Source of the DNA: Candidatus Obscuribacterales bacterium
Lineage (GTDB): Bacteria; Cyanobacteriota; Vampirovibrionia; Obscuribacterales; Obscuribacteraceae
Assembly: GCA_031292355.1 (NCBI GenBank)
Contig: JARLHI010000003.1
Coordinates: 62,001 to 126,000, forward strand
Direction: 5' to 3'
Length of the DNA: 64,000 bases
Each line of letters opens with the position of its first letter. Position 1 is the first letter of the stretch. The position numbers and the translations under genes are program-made. Below, piece after piece: positions 9,100 to 16,981 of the stretch. The notes beneath the pieces are model-generated. The model was not told where the DNA came from and made no database searches. It saw only the letters and a program-made list of their open reading frames with translations.

Positions 9100-9247
9100 G
9101 ATTAACCTTTATGAGATATCCGTAAATTAGGTTCAGGCATACCGTTGAGGTGATTTAGCCAGTGTCTCGAACAAAAGCAGTAGATCACCACGTTTGGTGC
9201 GACGGTTAACGGGACCAACCGCTCAGTTGGCATGTCGCCGTCGCTGC

Positions 9248-10903
9248 TTATTGAAGCGAAGTGTCGTTGACGACAAATCCATTGAACAAACTTTCAAAGT
9301 CGGCCGGGCGCACTTGAAAGTAGCCATTATTTTTTGCATCAAATGGGCGAATAGCGGTTCCAGTTGTGGGAAAGATGGCGTGTCCTATAGGATTCCGGAT
9401 GGTAATTAATTCTTGCCCTTCACCGTTATGATGATCGACGCCGATAACAGAATACGCATGGTGACTCAAAAGCTGAAACTTGTTTTGCTCTAACCCTGGC
9501 TCGGTGAATCGGCCAAGCACTTCTTTGTGCTCGGTACCTCCAGTGACAATCGCCCACTGGTTGACGAATGGCGGCGTATAAGCGAGCACAGGTTCACCTT
9601 TTGCCAGAGCCGATTCTAAGCTGTCTAACCATTGCGGATCGGCTGTGCGAGCCTTAGTGTCTCTTGGATCGTTGCTGAAAGTTTGCTTCAGGAACGTATA
9701 ATCATCTGAAGGAGATTCCGAAAAAGGGTGTTGAAAGTAAGTGAATTTGCGCACGCCACTTATTAGCTGAAGCCCGTCAGAACTCGAACCACCATTGTCT
9801 TCAGCGATCTTGCCTGTCAAATAGCGATGGGCTTTTTCCATTACCGAGGCCCAGTAGCCAGAATTTTGCGCTTGTATAAAGGGACGATTGTAAATCGATA
9901 ATTCAAGAGCGGTCGGCGCTTCAACCGTTACATCCAGCGTCGGTCTATCCTTGAAATCAACCTTTGAGGCAAATGTCGGGTCGCTTAAAGGAAATTTGAC
10001 TGTGTATGTGCCATCGTGGTTGTCCTTGATCATATCCACGATGCGTTGAGGGTTCGTTACGACATTTTCGGCGACTGAAGACTCGAAGTAGCAGTCGGGA
10101 AGTTCTGTTTGAATTACTGACGCTGCCCTGATGCTTGCGAGCGGATTATTTTCGTCTTGATAAAGTTTTTGTTTGTCGGCGCCAAAGTTTAAATCGACCG
10201 GTAGCAGTTCAGCATCGGTAGCTGACTTTCCCGTTTTAACGAGCTTTTCGTCTGACGTTTGGATGTATTCGGTCAATGGTTGACCAGGCTCGTCACGCCG
10301 CCAGACGTGTCCTTGATTGTCTGTCACCATATCGAGTGTCGCCGAAAGCGAGAGGTTCTGGTTCAAAGTAATAGGCGCAATTAACGGCGACCCGTCAGTG
10401 TTAACAGCCCGTTCAAAGCCTTTACCGGACTGAGCAGCGCCGCGCAAATCGGTATAAAGAGATGAACCGAAGTCTCTGGTTACTAGCTTTGCCGTGGGTG
10501 TTTTTTGCCCCTTAATATCGGCGTACTGAAAAAATGTGCCATTTTGATCCTGGAAGACCTTTTCACCTTCCACGCCATAGAGGCTTGCTCTGTCTTCGTT
10601 GGAGTCGTGGTAGGCATATTTGCGACTGATTGATTTGTCTTTAGATTCCCAGGCGACAATGCTACCCAGGTTATTGAAAGTCACTTCACCGCCGTCCACG
10701 GACTTTCGCGTGTGGCTATCATCATAAATGATGGGCGAGTCTGGTATTGATTCTGAAGGCAAAAGAGTGCGACCAGGCATAGCTTCCACTTGGAGTGGCG
10801 TAAAGCCTTCAGTCATAGCGCTTTTGCGATTGTTTTGGGCTGATTTTTCGGGAGCAAAATCAGTATTTTCGAAAGCCAAAACCTGTCCCTCATCTGAATC
10901 CAA
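9248..10903 (-). CDS. Calpain-like (peptidase family C2) protein, copy 2
   Basis: Paralogue of the preceding calpain-like gene along its whole length, with shared blocks such as DNHDGTYTVKFPLSDPTF, LDMVTDN, MEKAHRYLTGKI and GYFQVR. The triad is kept: Gln265 and Cys271 in I-Q-T-E-L-P-D-C-Y-F, His482 in H-H-A-Y-S-V and Asn504 in T-I-R-N-P. The Gly before Asp-Cys is Pro here, a change next to the nucleophile that may alter activity. The start is a TTG with AAGG eight bases upstream. It reads toward copy 1 with a 180-base gap that holds the duplicated leader, so each copy probably has its own promoter. The substrate is unknown. Confidence 0.82.
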   Translation of the reverse strand: MDSDEGQVLAFENTDFAPEKSAQNNRKSAMTEGFTPLQVEAMPGRTLLPSESIPDSPIIYDDSHTRKSVDGGEVTFNNLGSIVAWESKDKSISRKYAYHDSNEDRASLYGVEGEKVFQDQNGTFFQYADIKGQKTPTAKLVTRDFGSSLYTDLRGAAQSGKGFERAVNTDGSPLIAPITLNQNLSLSATLDMVTDNQGHVWRRDEPGQPLTEYIQTSDEKLVKTGKSATDAELLPVDLNFGADKQKLYQDENNPLASIRAASVIQTELPDCYFESSVAENVVTNPQRIVDMIKDNHDGTYTVKFPLSDPTFASKVDFKDRPTLDVTVEAPTALELSIYNRPFIQAQNSGYWASVMEKAHRYLTGKIAEDNGGSSSDGLQLISGVRKFTYFQHPFSESPSDDYTFLKQTFSNDPRDTKARTADPQWLDSLESALAKGEPVLAYTPPFVNQWAIVTGGTEHKEVLGRFTEPGLEQNKFQLLSHHAYSVIGVDHHNGEGQELITIRNPIGHAIFPTTGTAIRPFDAKNNGYFQVRPADFESLFNGFVVNDTSLQ

Positions 10904-10947
10904 GACGTGTGCCTTGTCCTCGATGATGGCAATATATGGTGAAAAGA

Positions 10948-10975
10948 TTAAGGCAGCAATGGGAAAGTCCCCACT
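10948..10975 (-). repeat. Duplicated leader element, copy 2
   Basis: Partner of the 28-base block at 9072-9099. On the minus strand it reads GGGGACTTTCCC in the place of copy 1's GGGAGTCTCCC. An in-frame stop just upstream shows that the conservation is not simply an unannotated coding extension starting further out. Confidence 0.7.
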
Positions 10976-11040
10976 AACTGACTTTTTATGACAATCCCTA
11001 AATTCGCTCCGGGCTTACTGTTGAGCTTATTCGGTTGGTT

Positions 11041-11796
11041 CTATTTGACGACTTTTTTCTTTTTCTTATCGCCAAAAATGGTTTTGATCATTTTGGCAAT
11101 TGGATCATAGAACTCGTCTACAACACGTTCTTTCAAGGGAATGATGGCATTGTCTGTGATGTGAATGTCCTCTGGACAGACTTCTGTACAGCATTTTGTG
11201 ATGTTGCAAAAGCCTATGCCACCTTCATCTTTGAGAAAGTGAGTACGGTCTGCTTCATCGAGCGGATGCATTTCGAGCCCGGCTGTGCGCACCAGAAAGC
11301 GCGGTCCCATGAAGGAATCTTTTTTGTCGTGGTTACGCAAAACGTGGCAAACATCTTGGCAAAGAAAACACTCGATGCATTTGCGGAATTCTTGCACGCG
11401 GTCGATGTCTTCTTGATAGAAAGTCCAGTCGGCATCTGGTGCTGGAGAAAACGGTGTGATTTTTTTGTTCACTTCGTAATTCCAGGAAACGTCAGTGACC
11501 AAGTCTTTCACGAGCGGAAAAGTCTTCAATGGTTGCACTGTAATTTCTTCGCCATCGACGAACTTATCCATTCGACTTTTGCACATCAAAGCAGGCTTAC
11601 CATTTACTTCAGCACTGCACGAACCACATTTTGCGGCTTTACAGTTCCAGCGCACGGCAAGATTAGGATCATAGGTGGCTTGAATGTAATGGATGGCGTC
11701 AAGCACCACCATGCCTTCTTCAATCGGCACTTTATAAGTCTGGTATTCGCCACTGTTATCGGTGCCACGAAATACTTTTAACTGGGCTTCACGCAT
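11041..11796 (-). CDS. sdhB: Succinate dehydrogenase/fumarate reductase iron-sulfur subunit
   Basis: Electron-transfer subunit of respiratory complex II. The N-terminal ferredoxin-like domain has C-x4-C-x-x-C (KAAKCGSCSAEV) and a later Cys (ALMCKS) for the [2Fe-2S] cluster. The C-terminal domain has CIECFLCQDVC and CNITKCCTEVCPED for the [4Fe-4S] and [3Fe-4S] clusters. AAGGAG lies before the ATG, inside the end of sdhA, and the genes overlap by 8 bases, so translation is coupled. It ends in a Lys-rich tail. Order on the minus strand is sdhC-sdhA-sdhB. Reading cannot fully separate succinate oxidation from fumarate reduction, but the surrounding oxidative TCA genes favour the former. Confidence 0.93.
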   Translation of the reverse strand: MREAQLKVFRGTDNSGEYQTYKVPIEEGMVVLDAIHYIQATYDPNLAVRWNCKAAKCGSCSAEVNGKPALMCKSRMDKFVDGEEITVQPLKTFPLVKDLVTDVSWNYEVNKKITPFSPAPDADWTFYQEDIDRVQEFRKCIECFLCQDVCHVLRNHDKKDSFMGPRFLVRTAGLEMHPLDEADRTHFLKDEGGIGFCNITKCCTEVCPEDIHITDNAIIPLKERVVDEFYDPIAKMIKTIFGDKKKKKVVK

Positions 11797-13618
11797 TAGC
11801 GGGCTCCTTTTTGACGAACAGCTGTTTCAATTCTTCGGGCATCACCGGTGCTGGTGTATGCTCGAGTTTCATCTCATCGCTATCTTTTGCCTTGTAGATA
11901 GATGTATTGACCTTGGCCCATTCTGGCTCCATTTTGGGGAAATCCAGACGACTGTGGGCACCGCGACTTTCCTCACGAGACAGAGCAGAGCGAGCGATTG
12001 CTTCAGAGCTGATAATCATGTTGCGTAAATCGCGGCATAGGTGCCAGCCTGGGTTATAAACGCGGTTGCCCTTGACGCCAACTTTCTTAGCCTTCACTTT
12101 CAATTCATCGAGTTTTTGAATCGCGAGTTCCATATCCGCCTTGACACGGAAGATACCAACATAAGTGCTCATGATGGTGTTCAGTTCTTTTTGAATATCG
12201 AATGGATTGGTTGGATCAGTTTCGTTGAATGGTGCTTCGAGTTCGGCAATGGCTGCATCAACTTGAGCCTGATCGATTTTCAATTCAGTATCTTTGAGAG
12301 CCTTCACATATTCAGCGGCGCCAAGTCCGGCTCGACGACCAAATACAATCAAGTCAGACAGCGAATTTCCGCCCAGACGATTGGCACCATGCATGCCACC
12401 GGAAACTTCGCCTGCCGCAAACAGTCCTGGCACTCGTGTTTCTTGCGACTCAGCGTCAACACGGATGCCACCCATGATGTAGTGCATGGTTGGACCAACT
12501 TCCATAGGGCCTGCCGTGATATCCACATCAGCCAGTTCTTTGAATTGATGGTACATCGATGGCAATTTCTTTTTAACGCGATCTGCTGGCATGTAACTGA
12601 TGTCCAGGAAGACACCGCCATGGGGCGACCCGCGTCCTTCTTTTACTTCTGTATAAATAGCGCGAGCGACGTTATCGCGAGTAGATAATTCGGGCGGTCT
12701 GCGAGCATCTGATTGCACGCCTGCCACAGCTGCATCTACCCACTTCTTCGCTTCTTCATCGTTTGCTGCGTACTCATGTTTTTTCGATTCGGGCAAGTAG
12801 TCGTACATGAAGCGCTTACCTTCCGAGTTACGTAGAATGCCGCCTTCACCTCGCACGCCTTCAGTCACCAGGATGCCGCGCACGCCTGGTGGCCAAACCA
12901 TGCCTGTGGGGTGAAACTGAACAAATTCCATGTCAATCAAGTCGGCGCCAGCATCATAGGCAAGAGCCTGACCATCAGCTGTGTATTCCCATGAGTTGGA
13001 AGTAACAGAAAATGCGCGGCCGACTCCGCCTGTGGCTAGAACCACTGCTTTGGCTTTGAAGAGAACATATTTTCCATCGGCTCGATAATAACCAAATGCA
13101 CCAGAAATTCTGTCGCCGTCTTTAATCAAAGAAGCGACTGTACATTCCATATAGACTTTGATGCCTTGATGGACGCCACGATCTTGCAAAGTGCGGATCA
13201 TTTCGAGACCGGTTCTGTCACCGACATGGCACAATCTCTTCCATGTATGCCCGCCAAAAGCTCTTTGCAGAATCTTGCCATCTTTGGTGCGGTCGAAAAC
13301 TGCGCCCCATTGCTCGAGCTCGCGCACCCTATCTGGTGCTTCTTGAGCATGAAGTTGTGGCATGCGGAAATTATTCAGCATCTGCCCACCATTCATGGTG
13401 TCTTTAAAGTGCGTTTCCCAACCGTCTTGCGGGTCGACGTTGCGCATGGCAGCGGCGAGTCCACCTTCTGCCATAACAGTGTGAGCTTTGCCTAGTAGTG
13501 ATTTGCAGACCAAACCAACTGAAACTCCTTGAGCTGAGGCTTCGATTGCCGCTCTTAAACCAGCACCGCCCGCGCCTATAACCAGGACGTCGTGTTCGTG
13601 CGTTTCGTAATTAGCCAT
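11789..13618 (-). CDS. sdhA: Succinate dehydrogenase/fumarate reductase flavoprotein subunit
   Basis: FAD-bearing catalytic subunit of complex II (609 residues). The N-terminal dinucleotide fold VLVIGAGGAGLRAAIEA binds FAD. HTVMAEGGLAAA carries the His that usually bonds FAD covalently, and QFHPTG lies in the active site. GGIRVD, AGEVSGGMHGANRLGGNSL and the R-x-x-x-G-R-Sdh helical tail (HLCRDLRNM, SRGAHSR) are all present. The gene sits 70 bases after the membrane-anchor gene and overlaps sdhB by 8 bases, forming an operon. Length and motifs match the non-enterobacterial type seen with single-gene anchors. Confidence 0.95.
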   Translation of the reverse strand: MANYETHEHDVLVIGAGGAGLRAAIEASAQGVSVGLVCKSLLGKAHTVMAEGGLAAAMRNVDPQDGWETHFKDTMNGGQMLNNFRMPQLHAQEAPDRVRELEQWGAVFDRTKDGKILQRAFGGHTWKRLCHVGDRTGLEMIRTLQDRGVHQGIKVYMECTVASLIKDGDRISGAFGYYRADGKYVLFKAKAVVLATGGVGRAFSVTSNSWEYTADGQALAYDAGADLIDMEFVQFHPTGMVWPPGVRGILVTEGVRGEGGILRNSEGKRFMYDYLPESKKHEYAANDEEAKKWVDAAVAGVQSDARRPPELSTRDNVARAIYTEVKEGRGSPHGGVFLDISYMPADRVKKKLPSMYHQFKELADVDITAGPMEVGPTMHYIMGGIRVDAESQETRVPGLFAAGEVSGGMHGANRLGGNSLSDLIVFGRRAGLGAAEYVKALKDTELKIDQAQVDAAIAELEAPFNETDPTNPFDIQKELNTIMSTYVGIFRVKADMELAIQKLDELKVKAKKVGVKGNRVYNPGWHLCRDLRNMIISSEAIARSALSREESRGAHSRLDFPKMEPEWAKVNTSIYKAKDSDEMKLEHTPAPVMPEELKQLFVKKEPANA

Positions 13619-13688
13619 TTTGGAACCTGTCTCCGTATCTATTTAAATTTGTTTTTGCGCTTGAAGTATGTTCTTTCGTTTTTTTTCG

Positions 13689-14453
13689 TTAAAACAAAGG
13701 CAACGCAAGCGCTGGATTCTGACTGGCACAGCGGACATAGAAATCAGTCAGTCCAACTGAGAACAGACTGAACCAGGCCCAGGCCATGTGGTGCTCATTC
13801 AATTTAGTGACGAATTTCCAGGCACTCAATTGCGGTTTAGCTGATGGACACGAGAAGCAATCGAGACGTCCGCCAACAAGGTGCCTACAAGCGTGGCAGC
13901 CGCCCGAATATCCAGATAAAAGCACCACATTCAAGAGCATGAATAATGACAATCCGCTAAGGTGAAAGCCACCGTCATAAAACATCGCTGCAAAAACGTC
14001 ATACCAGAGAATAGCCAGCACGACGCCGGCAAGGTAGAAAAAGTAGCGGTGCATATTCTGCATGACGAAAGGAAATTTGGTTTCGCCACAATAACCGCTG
14101 CCAGCGCCAACTGGTGGAGTAACTGCGCACGCAGGCGGCGTTAGAAAATAAGCGCGGTAATAAGCTTTGCGATAGTAATAGCAAGTAGCGCGGAAGCCGC
14201 CTGGTATCCATAAGATTAGCCAGGCTGGCGACATATGCATGGACTGCCAGAAAGGAAGGAGAATCTTGGGCGAATAAAACGGCGAAAGGTAGTGGGCAAA
14301 TTCGTAGTAGTTATTTTCGAAAGCTCGAAAGGTACCGTACGCGCCGAAGCAGGCGAAGCCAATAGCGACAAGCGCTGGCTCGAGCCACCACATATCTTTT
14401 CTCGTTGTCATTCCTGTGTGAGCCGCAGATGTGGCCGACTGGGTCTGTTGCAT
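13689..14453 (-). CDS. sdhC: Succinate dehydrogenase membrane anchor with Cys/His cluster
   Basis: First gene of the sdh operon. The second ATG (14453) is chosen because AAAGGA lies seven bases before it; the ATG at 14459 is too close. About five membrane spans are seen in 254 residues. Conserved-looking His residues lie in or next to spans (MHMSPAW, MQNMHRYFFY, HHMAWAW), as for quinone or haem sites. A compact motif, C-H-x-C-R-H-x7-C-x-x-C (residues about 186-202), sits between spans and could bind a metal cluster. This resembles the single large anchor of actinobacterial Sdh1-type enzymes, for which I recall a membrane-embedded Rieske-type cluster. The cluster here is inference. Confidence 0.8.
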   Translation of the reverse strand: MQQTQSATSAAHTGMTTRKDMWWLEPALVAIGFACFGAYGTFRAFENNYYEFAHYLSPFYSPKILLPFWQSMHMSPAWLILWIPGGFRATCYYYRKAYYRAYFLTPPACAVTPPVGAGSGYCGETKFPFVMQNMHRYFFYLAGVVLAILWYDVFAAMFYDGGFHLSGLSLFMLLNVVLLSGYSGGCHACRHLVGGRLDCFSCPSAKPQLSAWKFVTKLNEHHMAWAWFSLFSVGLTDFYVRCASQNPALALPLF

Positions 14454-14523
14454 GACCATTTCCTTTGTGACTTGTCAAAGCGTTATCGCTTGAATTCGGT
14501 TACCGCCAAATTAGGCAACAAAG

Positions 14524-14552
14524 ATTATAACAACTGCTTGTCAGGCTTTCAC
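14524..14552 (-). promoter_or_regulatory. Probable promoter of the sdhCAB operon
   Basis: On the minus strand there is a perfect TATAAT (14524-14529) and, 17 bases upstream, GTGAAA (14547-14552, four of six matches to TTGACA). It lies about 70 bases before the sdhC start with no other gene between. Confidence 0.5.
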
Positions 14553-14572
14553 GCCGTTGTAAAGCGGGCGTG

Positions 14573-15017
14573 AGCAAAGTGAATAGTTTGTCAGTCTTAC
14601 TTTCTTTGGCTGCCAGTGCTCCTAAACGGCAAAGAGAAAAATTTGTTTGGCGAATTTTGAGCGGTTTCCTGTACGAGAATTTTTCAGAATTTTGCTTATA
14701 TCTCTCTCTAAATCGGAGCCTTCGCATCAGTCTGAAAAATGCTGCTGGAAGACAAGTGACCGATTTAAACCAAAACTATATGCAAAAGATCATTAAACCG
14801 TTGGAAAGGCAGATGTCATTGGGTTTTCCCGGGGAACAGTGTATTTAGAGGGCCGTCTTCCTCAATAGAAGGCGCGAGATGAAGCCTCAATTTCAGTCAG
14901 TCGACTGAGAACGAATTTTGTCTCGGCTGGGCAGTAAAGCCGCAAGCTGAATTGATCCACAACTCCTGCACATAAGAGAGCGAAAATTCCGCGGATTCAC
15001 ATCAGGGAGAGCAAAAC
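14573..15017 (+). other. Intergenic region with a 12-base palindrome
   Basis: No supported gene. Open frames here (for example a 92-codon frame at 14570) lack ribosome sites and protein-like composition. A perfect palindrome, TCAGTCGACTGA, lies at 14897-14908 about 110 bases before the next gene and may be a regulator site. GC-rich paired segments at 14845-14960 may fold as a 5' leader. I found no tRNA-like or known riboswitch pattern. Confidence 0.35.
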
Positions 15018-15299
15018 ATGAAGCGCATCAAAAATCTCAAAGATTTACAGGTCAATCAATCGAAAACCGCAGACCATGTCGTTTCGCAGCGTCTTGATGA
15101 ATCAATTCCGTTGCAAACCGAAGACTGGCAGAAAGTCGAACAAATTTTGATGCGCATGACAGAATTTGCGCCAACCAGCATCATCAACGAAGTCGTTTCA
15201 GCAATTGCCTCATACGCAGATGATCAAGCAAAACGCGGCTATCTGTTAGGACAGGAAGATATGGTGCAAGAAATCGCTCAGCGTCAAAGAGTTGCCTAG
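15018..15299 (+). CDS. Small conserved-looking hypothetical protein
   Basis: 93 residues, soluble and helical, with no cysteines, signal peptide or known motif. GGGAG eight bases before the ATG is a good ribosome site and the composition is protein-like (acidic helix LQTEDWQKVEQILMRM, then SIINEVVSAIASYADDQAKR). The next gene's longest frame starts at a TTG overlapping this stop codon, so the two may be co-translated. I do not recognise a family. Confidence 0.65.
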   Translation: MKRIKNLKDLQVNQSKTADHVVSQRLDESIPLQTEDWQKVEQILMRMTEFAPTSIINEVVSAIASYADDQAKRGYLLGQEDMVQEIAQRQRVA

Positions 15300-15309
15300 T
15301 GATTGGCGC

Positions 15310-16161
15310 ATGAACCCTGTCGTCATCGGCGCAATGTTGTTGCTTATGGCAGCGGGCACGTATTGTTTTTTTTGCCCGCGCCTCAATTACGCAATTTATG
15401 AACCGGCACTTTTTCATCCGGCAATAAACCGGGAATTAAAAGAGATGGCACCGCCTGAAGTTCATGGTGGTGCCGTTGCTGCATCGGTCACATTTGCTTC
15501 TGAATCTGGTAAAACGATTCGCGGTTGGTTCTACGTTAAACCAAATGCTAAATATACGGTTCTCTTCAGTCATGGCAATGGCGGCAATATCAGCTCTCGG
15601 ACTGACATCGTCGAACTTTTAAACAAAGCTGGTACTTCCGTTCTTATATATGACTACGAAGGCTACGGCGCGAGCGACGGTACGCCAAGTGTCGCTGGTA
15701 TTTGTGCAGATGGCTTGGGTGCCTACAAATTCCTCGTCGAAAGCAAAAAAATCAAAGAAGACCAGATCATTCTTTATGGAGAGTCTCTGGGCGCTGCTGT
15801 TACGACCTATCTGGCCGAACGTCTGCCCTGTCGCGCCATGATTCTTCAATCTGGATTCGCCTCATTGCACCGCATCGCCACTGAGAGGTATCCAATTCTT
15901 TCAATTTATCCAGAAACTTTTTTTCCAGAACCTCATCTCAATAATCTGGAAATATTGAGCAAGGCTCATCCGCCTGTATTGATCATCCATGGTCAAAAGG
16001 ATACTGTCGTCCCCTGCGCGCATGCTGATTCCCTCTATCAGCATGCGCTTGCCCCCAAGAAGATTGTCGTATTCCCTGAAACTGGCCATTCCAATTTCTA
16101 TAAAACGGCTCCTGAAAAATTCATTGAAACTGTGCAGTCATTCATTGGCGAGCTTTCTTAA
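15310..16161 (+). CDS. Membrane-anchored alpha/beta hydrolase (BEM46/ABHD13-like)
   Basis: Serine hydrolase of the alpha/beta fold. An N-terminal signal-anchor (NPVVIGAMLLLMAAGTYCFF) leads into the catalytic domain. The oxyanion loop is FSHGNGGN, the nucleophile elbow is G-E-S-L-G (Ser near residue 160), the acid is in HGQKDTVVP, and the His is in E-T-G-H-S-N-F. The ATG at 15310 is preferred, but a TTG at 15292 overlapping the previous stop is an alternative; neither has a strong ribosome site. BEM46-like proteins are often annotated as hydrolases of unknown substrate. Its stop overlaps tail to tail with the following minus-strand gene. Confidence 0.85.
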   Translation: MNPVVIGAMLLLMAAGTYCFFCPRLNYAIYEPALFHPAINRELKEMAPPEVHGGAVAASVTFASESGKTIRGWFYVKPNAKYTVLFSHGNGGNISSRTDIVELLNKAGTSVLIYDYEGYGASDGTPSVAGICADGLGAYKFLVESKKIKEDQIILYGESLGAAVTTYLAERLPCRAMILQSGFASLHRIATERYPILSIYPETFFPEPHLNNLEILSKAHPPVLIIHGQKDTVVPCAHADSLYQHALAPKKIVVFPETGHSNFYKTAPEKFIETVQSFIGELS

Positions 16162-16763
16162 TAGGCAGCGATGTTTCGGACTTTATTTTTAGAAAGTTCA
16201 TCCTTGTCGAGTGTTTTCATTTTCTGCGATATGTTCTGGGCCTTGAAATTCTCTTTGAAATTGAGGTTGGCGACGTTCGACTGTGACTTAGCAGCTCTGG
16301 CAATAGTGGCAATCGTCATTGCTGCTCGCGACACCACATAAGGATTTTCGTCTTCGCAAAGTTGTTCGAGGATTTTTATCGGTGTCGTCAGATTATGGGC
16401 GACTGCGTAGCGCACTGAAATACTGGGATCCTGACTGAGAGCGAAGAATACTTGACCGGGTAAGTGGTCATGCTCGGCTACGCCCGTTCTCACTGCTGGA
16501 TCTGGGTAATCAGACATTTGCTCCAGCAGTATGTTTGATAAATGCGGATTGCTGACCAGTTTGAGAATGGTATCAGCTGATATCACACCCATTTGGTTGA
16601 CTGTAGTAAGTGCGTTATCCTGAAAAAGCCACGATGATAATATCTTCAAATCGACGATGCAAGCGCGTTGCGTCGCCTTGCTTGGATTGGCTTGCTTGGG
16701 TTGACTAGCAATGATCTCGTTGAGAATCTCTTCTAAATTTACTGGTGCGCAATTACTAAACAT
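16158..16763 (-). CDS. HEAT/LRV-like helical repeat protein
   Basis: The start at 16763 is chosen from GGAGAAG just upstream; a longer frame upstream has no ribosome site. Residues of about 60-165 hold three or more repeats of the form D-P-x-(V/I)-R-x-x-V-A-x-x-x-x-(L/T)-P-x-x-(V/I)-L-x-x-L, for example DPSISVRYAVAHNLTTPIKI and ENPYVVSRAAM. This is the pattern of leucine-rich-variant or HEAT repeats, which are binding scaffolds. The N-terminal part has two Cys and the C-terminal 45 residues are Lys/Asn-rich and probably disordered. No enzyme motif is seen. It is a likely cytoplasmic protein-binding factor. Confidence 0.7.
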   Translation of the reverse strand: MFSNCAPVNLEEILNEIIASQPKQANPSKATQRACIVDLKILSSWLFQDNALTTVNQMGVISADTILKLVSNPHLSNILLEQMSDYPDPAVRTGVAEHDHLPGQVFFALSQDPSISVRYAVAHNLTTPIKILEQLCEDENPYVVSRAAMTIATIARAAKSQSNVANLNFKENFKAQNISQKMKTLDKDELSKNKVRNIAAY

Positions 16764-16916
16764 TTGTCTTCTCCATTTAATCGCTCGATTGTGACTGAGA
16801 TTCCAATCGCTGGCGTGTTTCCGACATCTTTGCGTCTCCATGCCTCGATTATAGATCCGCGGTTTCCAACAACCCTATTGGACTTTCGCACTTTTTCACA
16901 TACTCAGCAGCCGTGC

Positions 16917-16947
16917 AAAAAAGGCACAGGGAGTGAGTCCCCGCGCC
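16917..16947 (-). terminator. Intrinsic terminator after aconitase
   Basis: On the minus strand a 9-base stem (GGCGCGGGG with CCCTGTGCC, two G-U pairs) and a 7-base loop are followed by a run of six T. It lies 34 bases after the aconitase stop. Confidence 0.8.
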
Positions 16948-16981
16948 CTATGCGTTCTTGCGAATTTTGCTCAACAGCAGT

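Noticed and set aside
9068..9140. Upstream coding extension of the calpain-like genes
   Set aside because: Similarity continues upstream of the starts in the same frame, but copy 2 has a stop there and no start codon follows before the TTG; better explained as a duplicated leader.
11035..11781. A 248-codon plus-strand frame opposite sdhB
   Set aside because: Mirrors the sdhB gene almost exactly; the iron-sulfur motifs are on the minus strand.
12041..12688. A 215-codon plus-strand frame opposite sdhA
   Set aside because: Shadow of the strongly supported flavoprotein gene; His/Phe/Cys-rich, with no start signal.
14235..14848. Plus- and minus-strand frames of 75-112 codons between sdhC and the 93-residue gene
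   Set aside because: No ribosome sites, odd composition and overlap with the sdh promoter; treated as non-coding.
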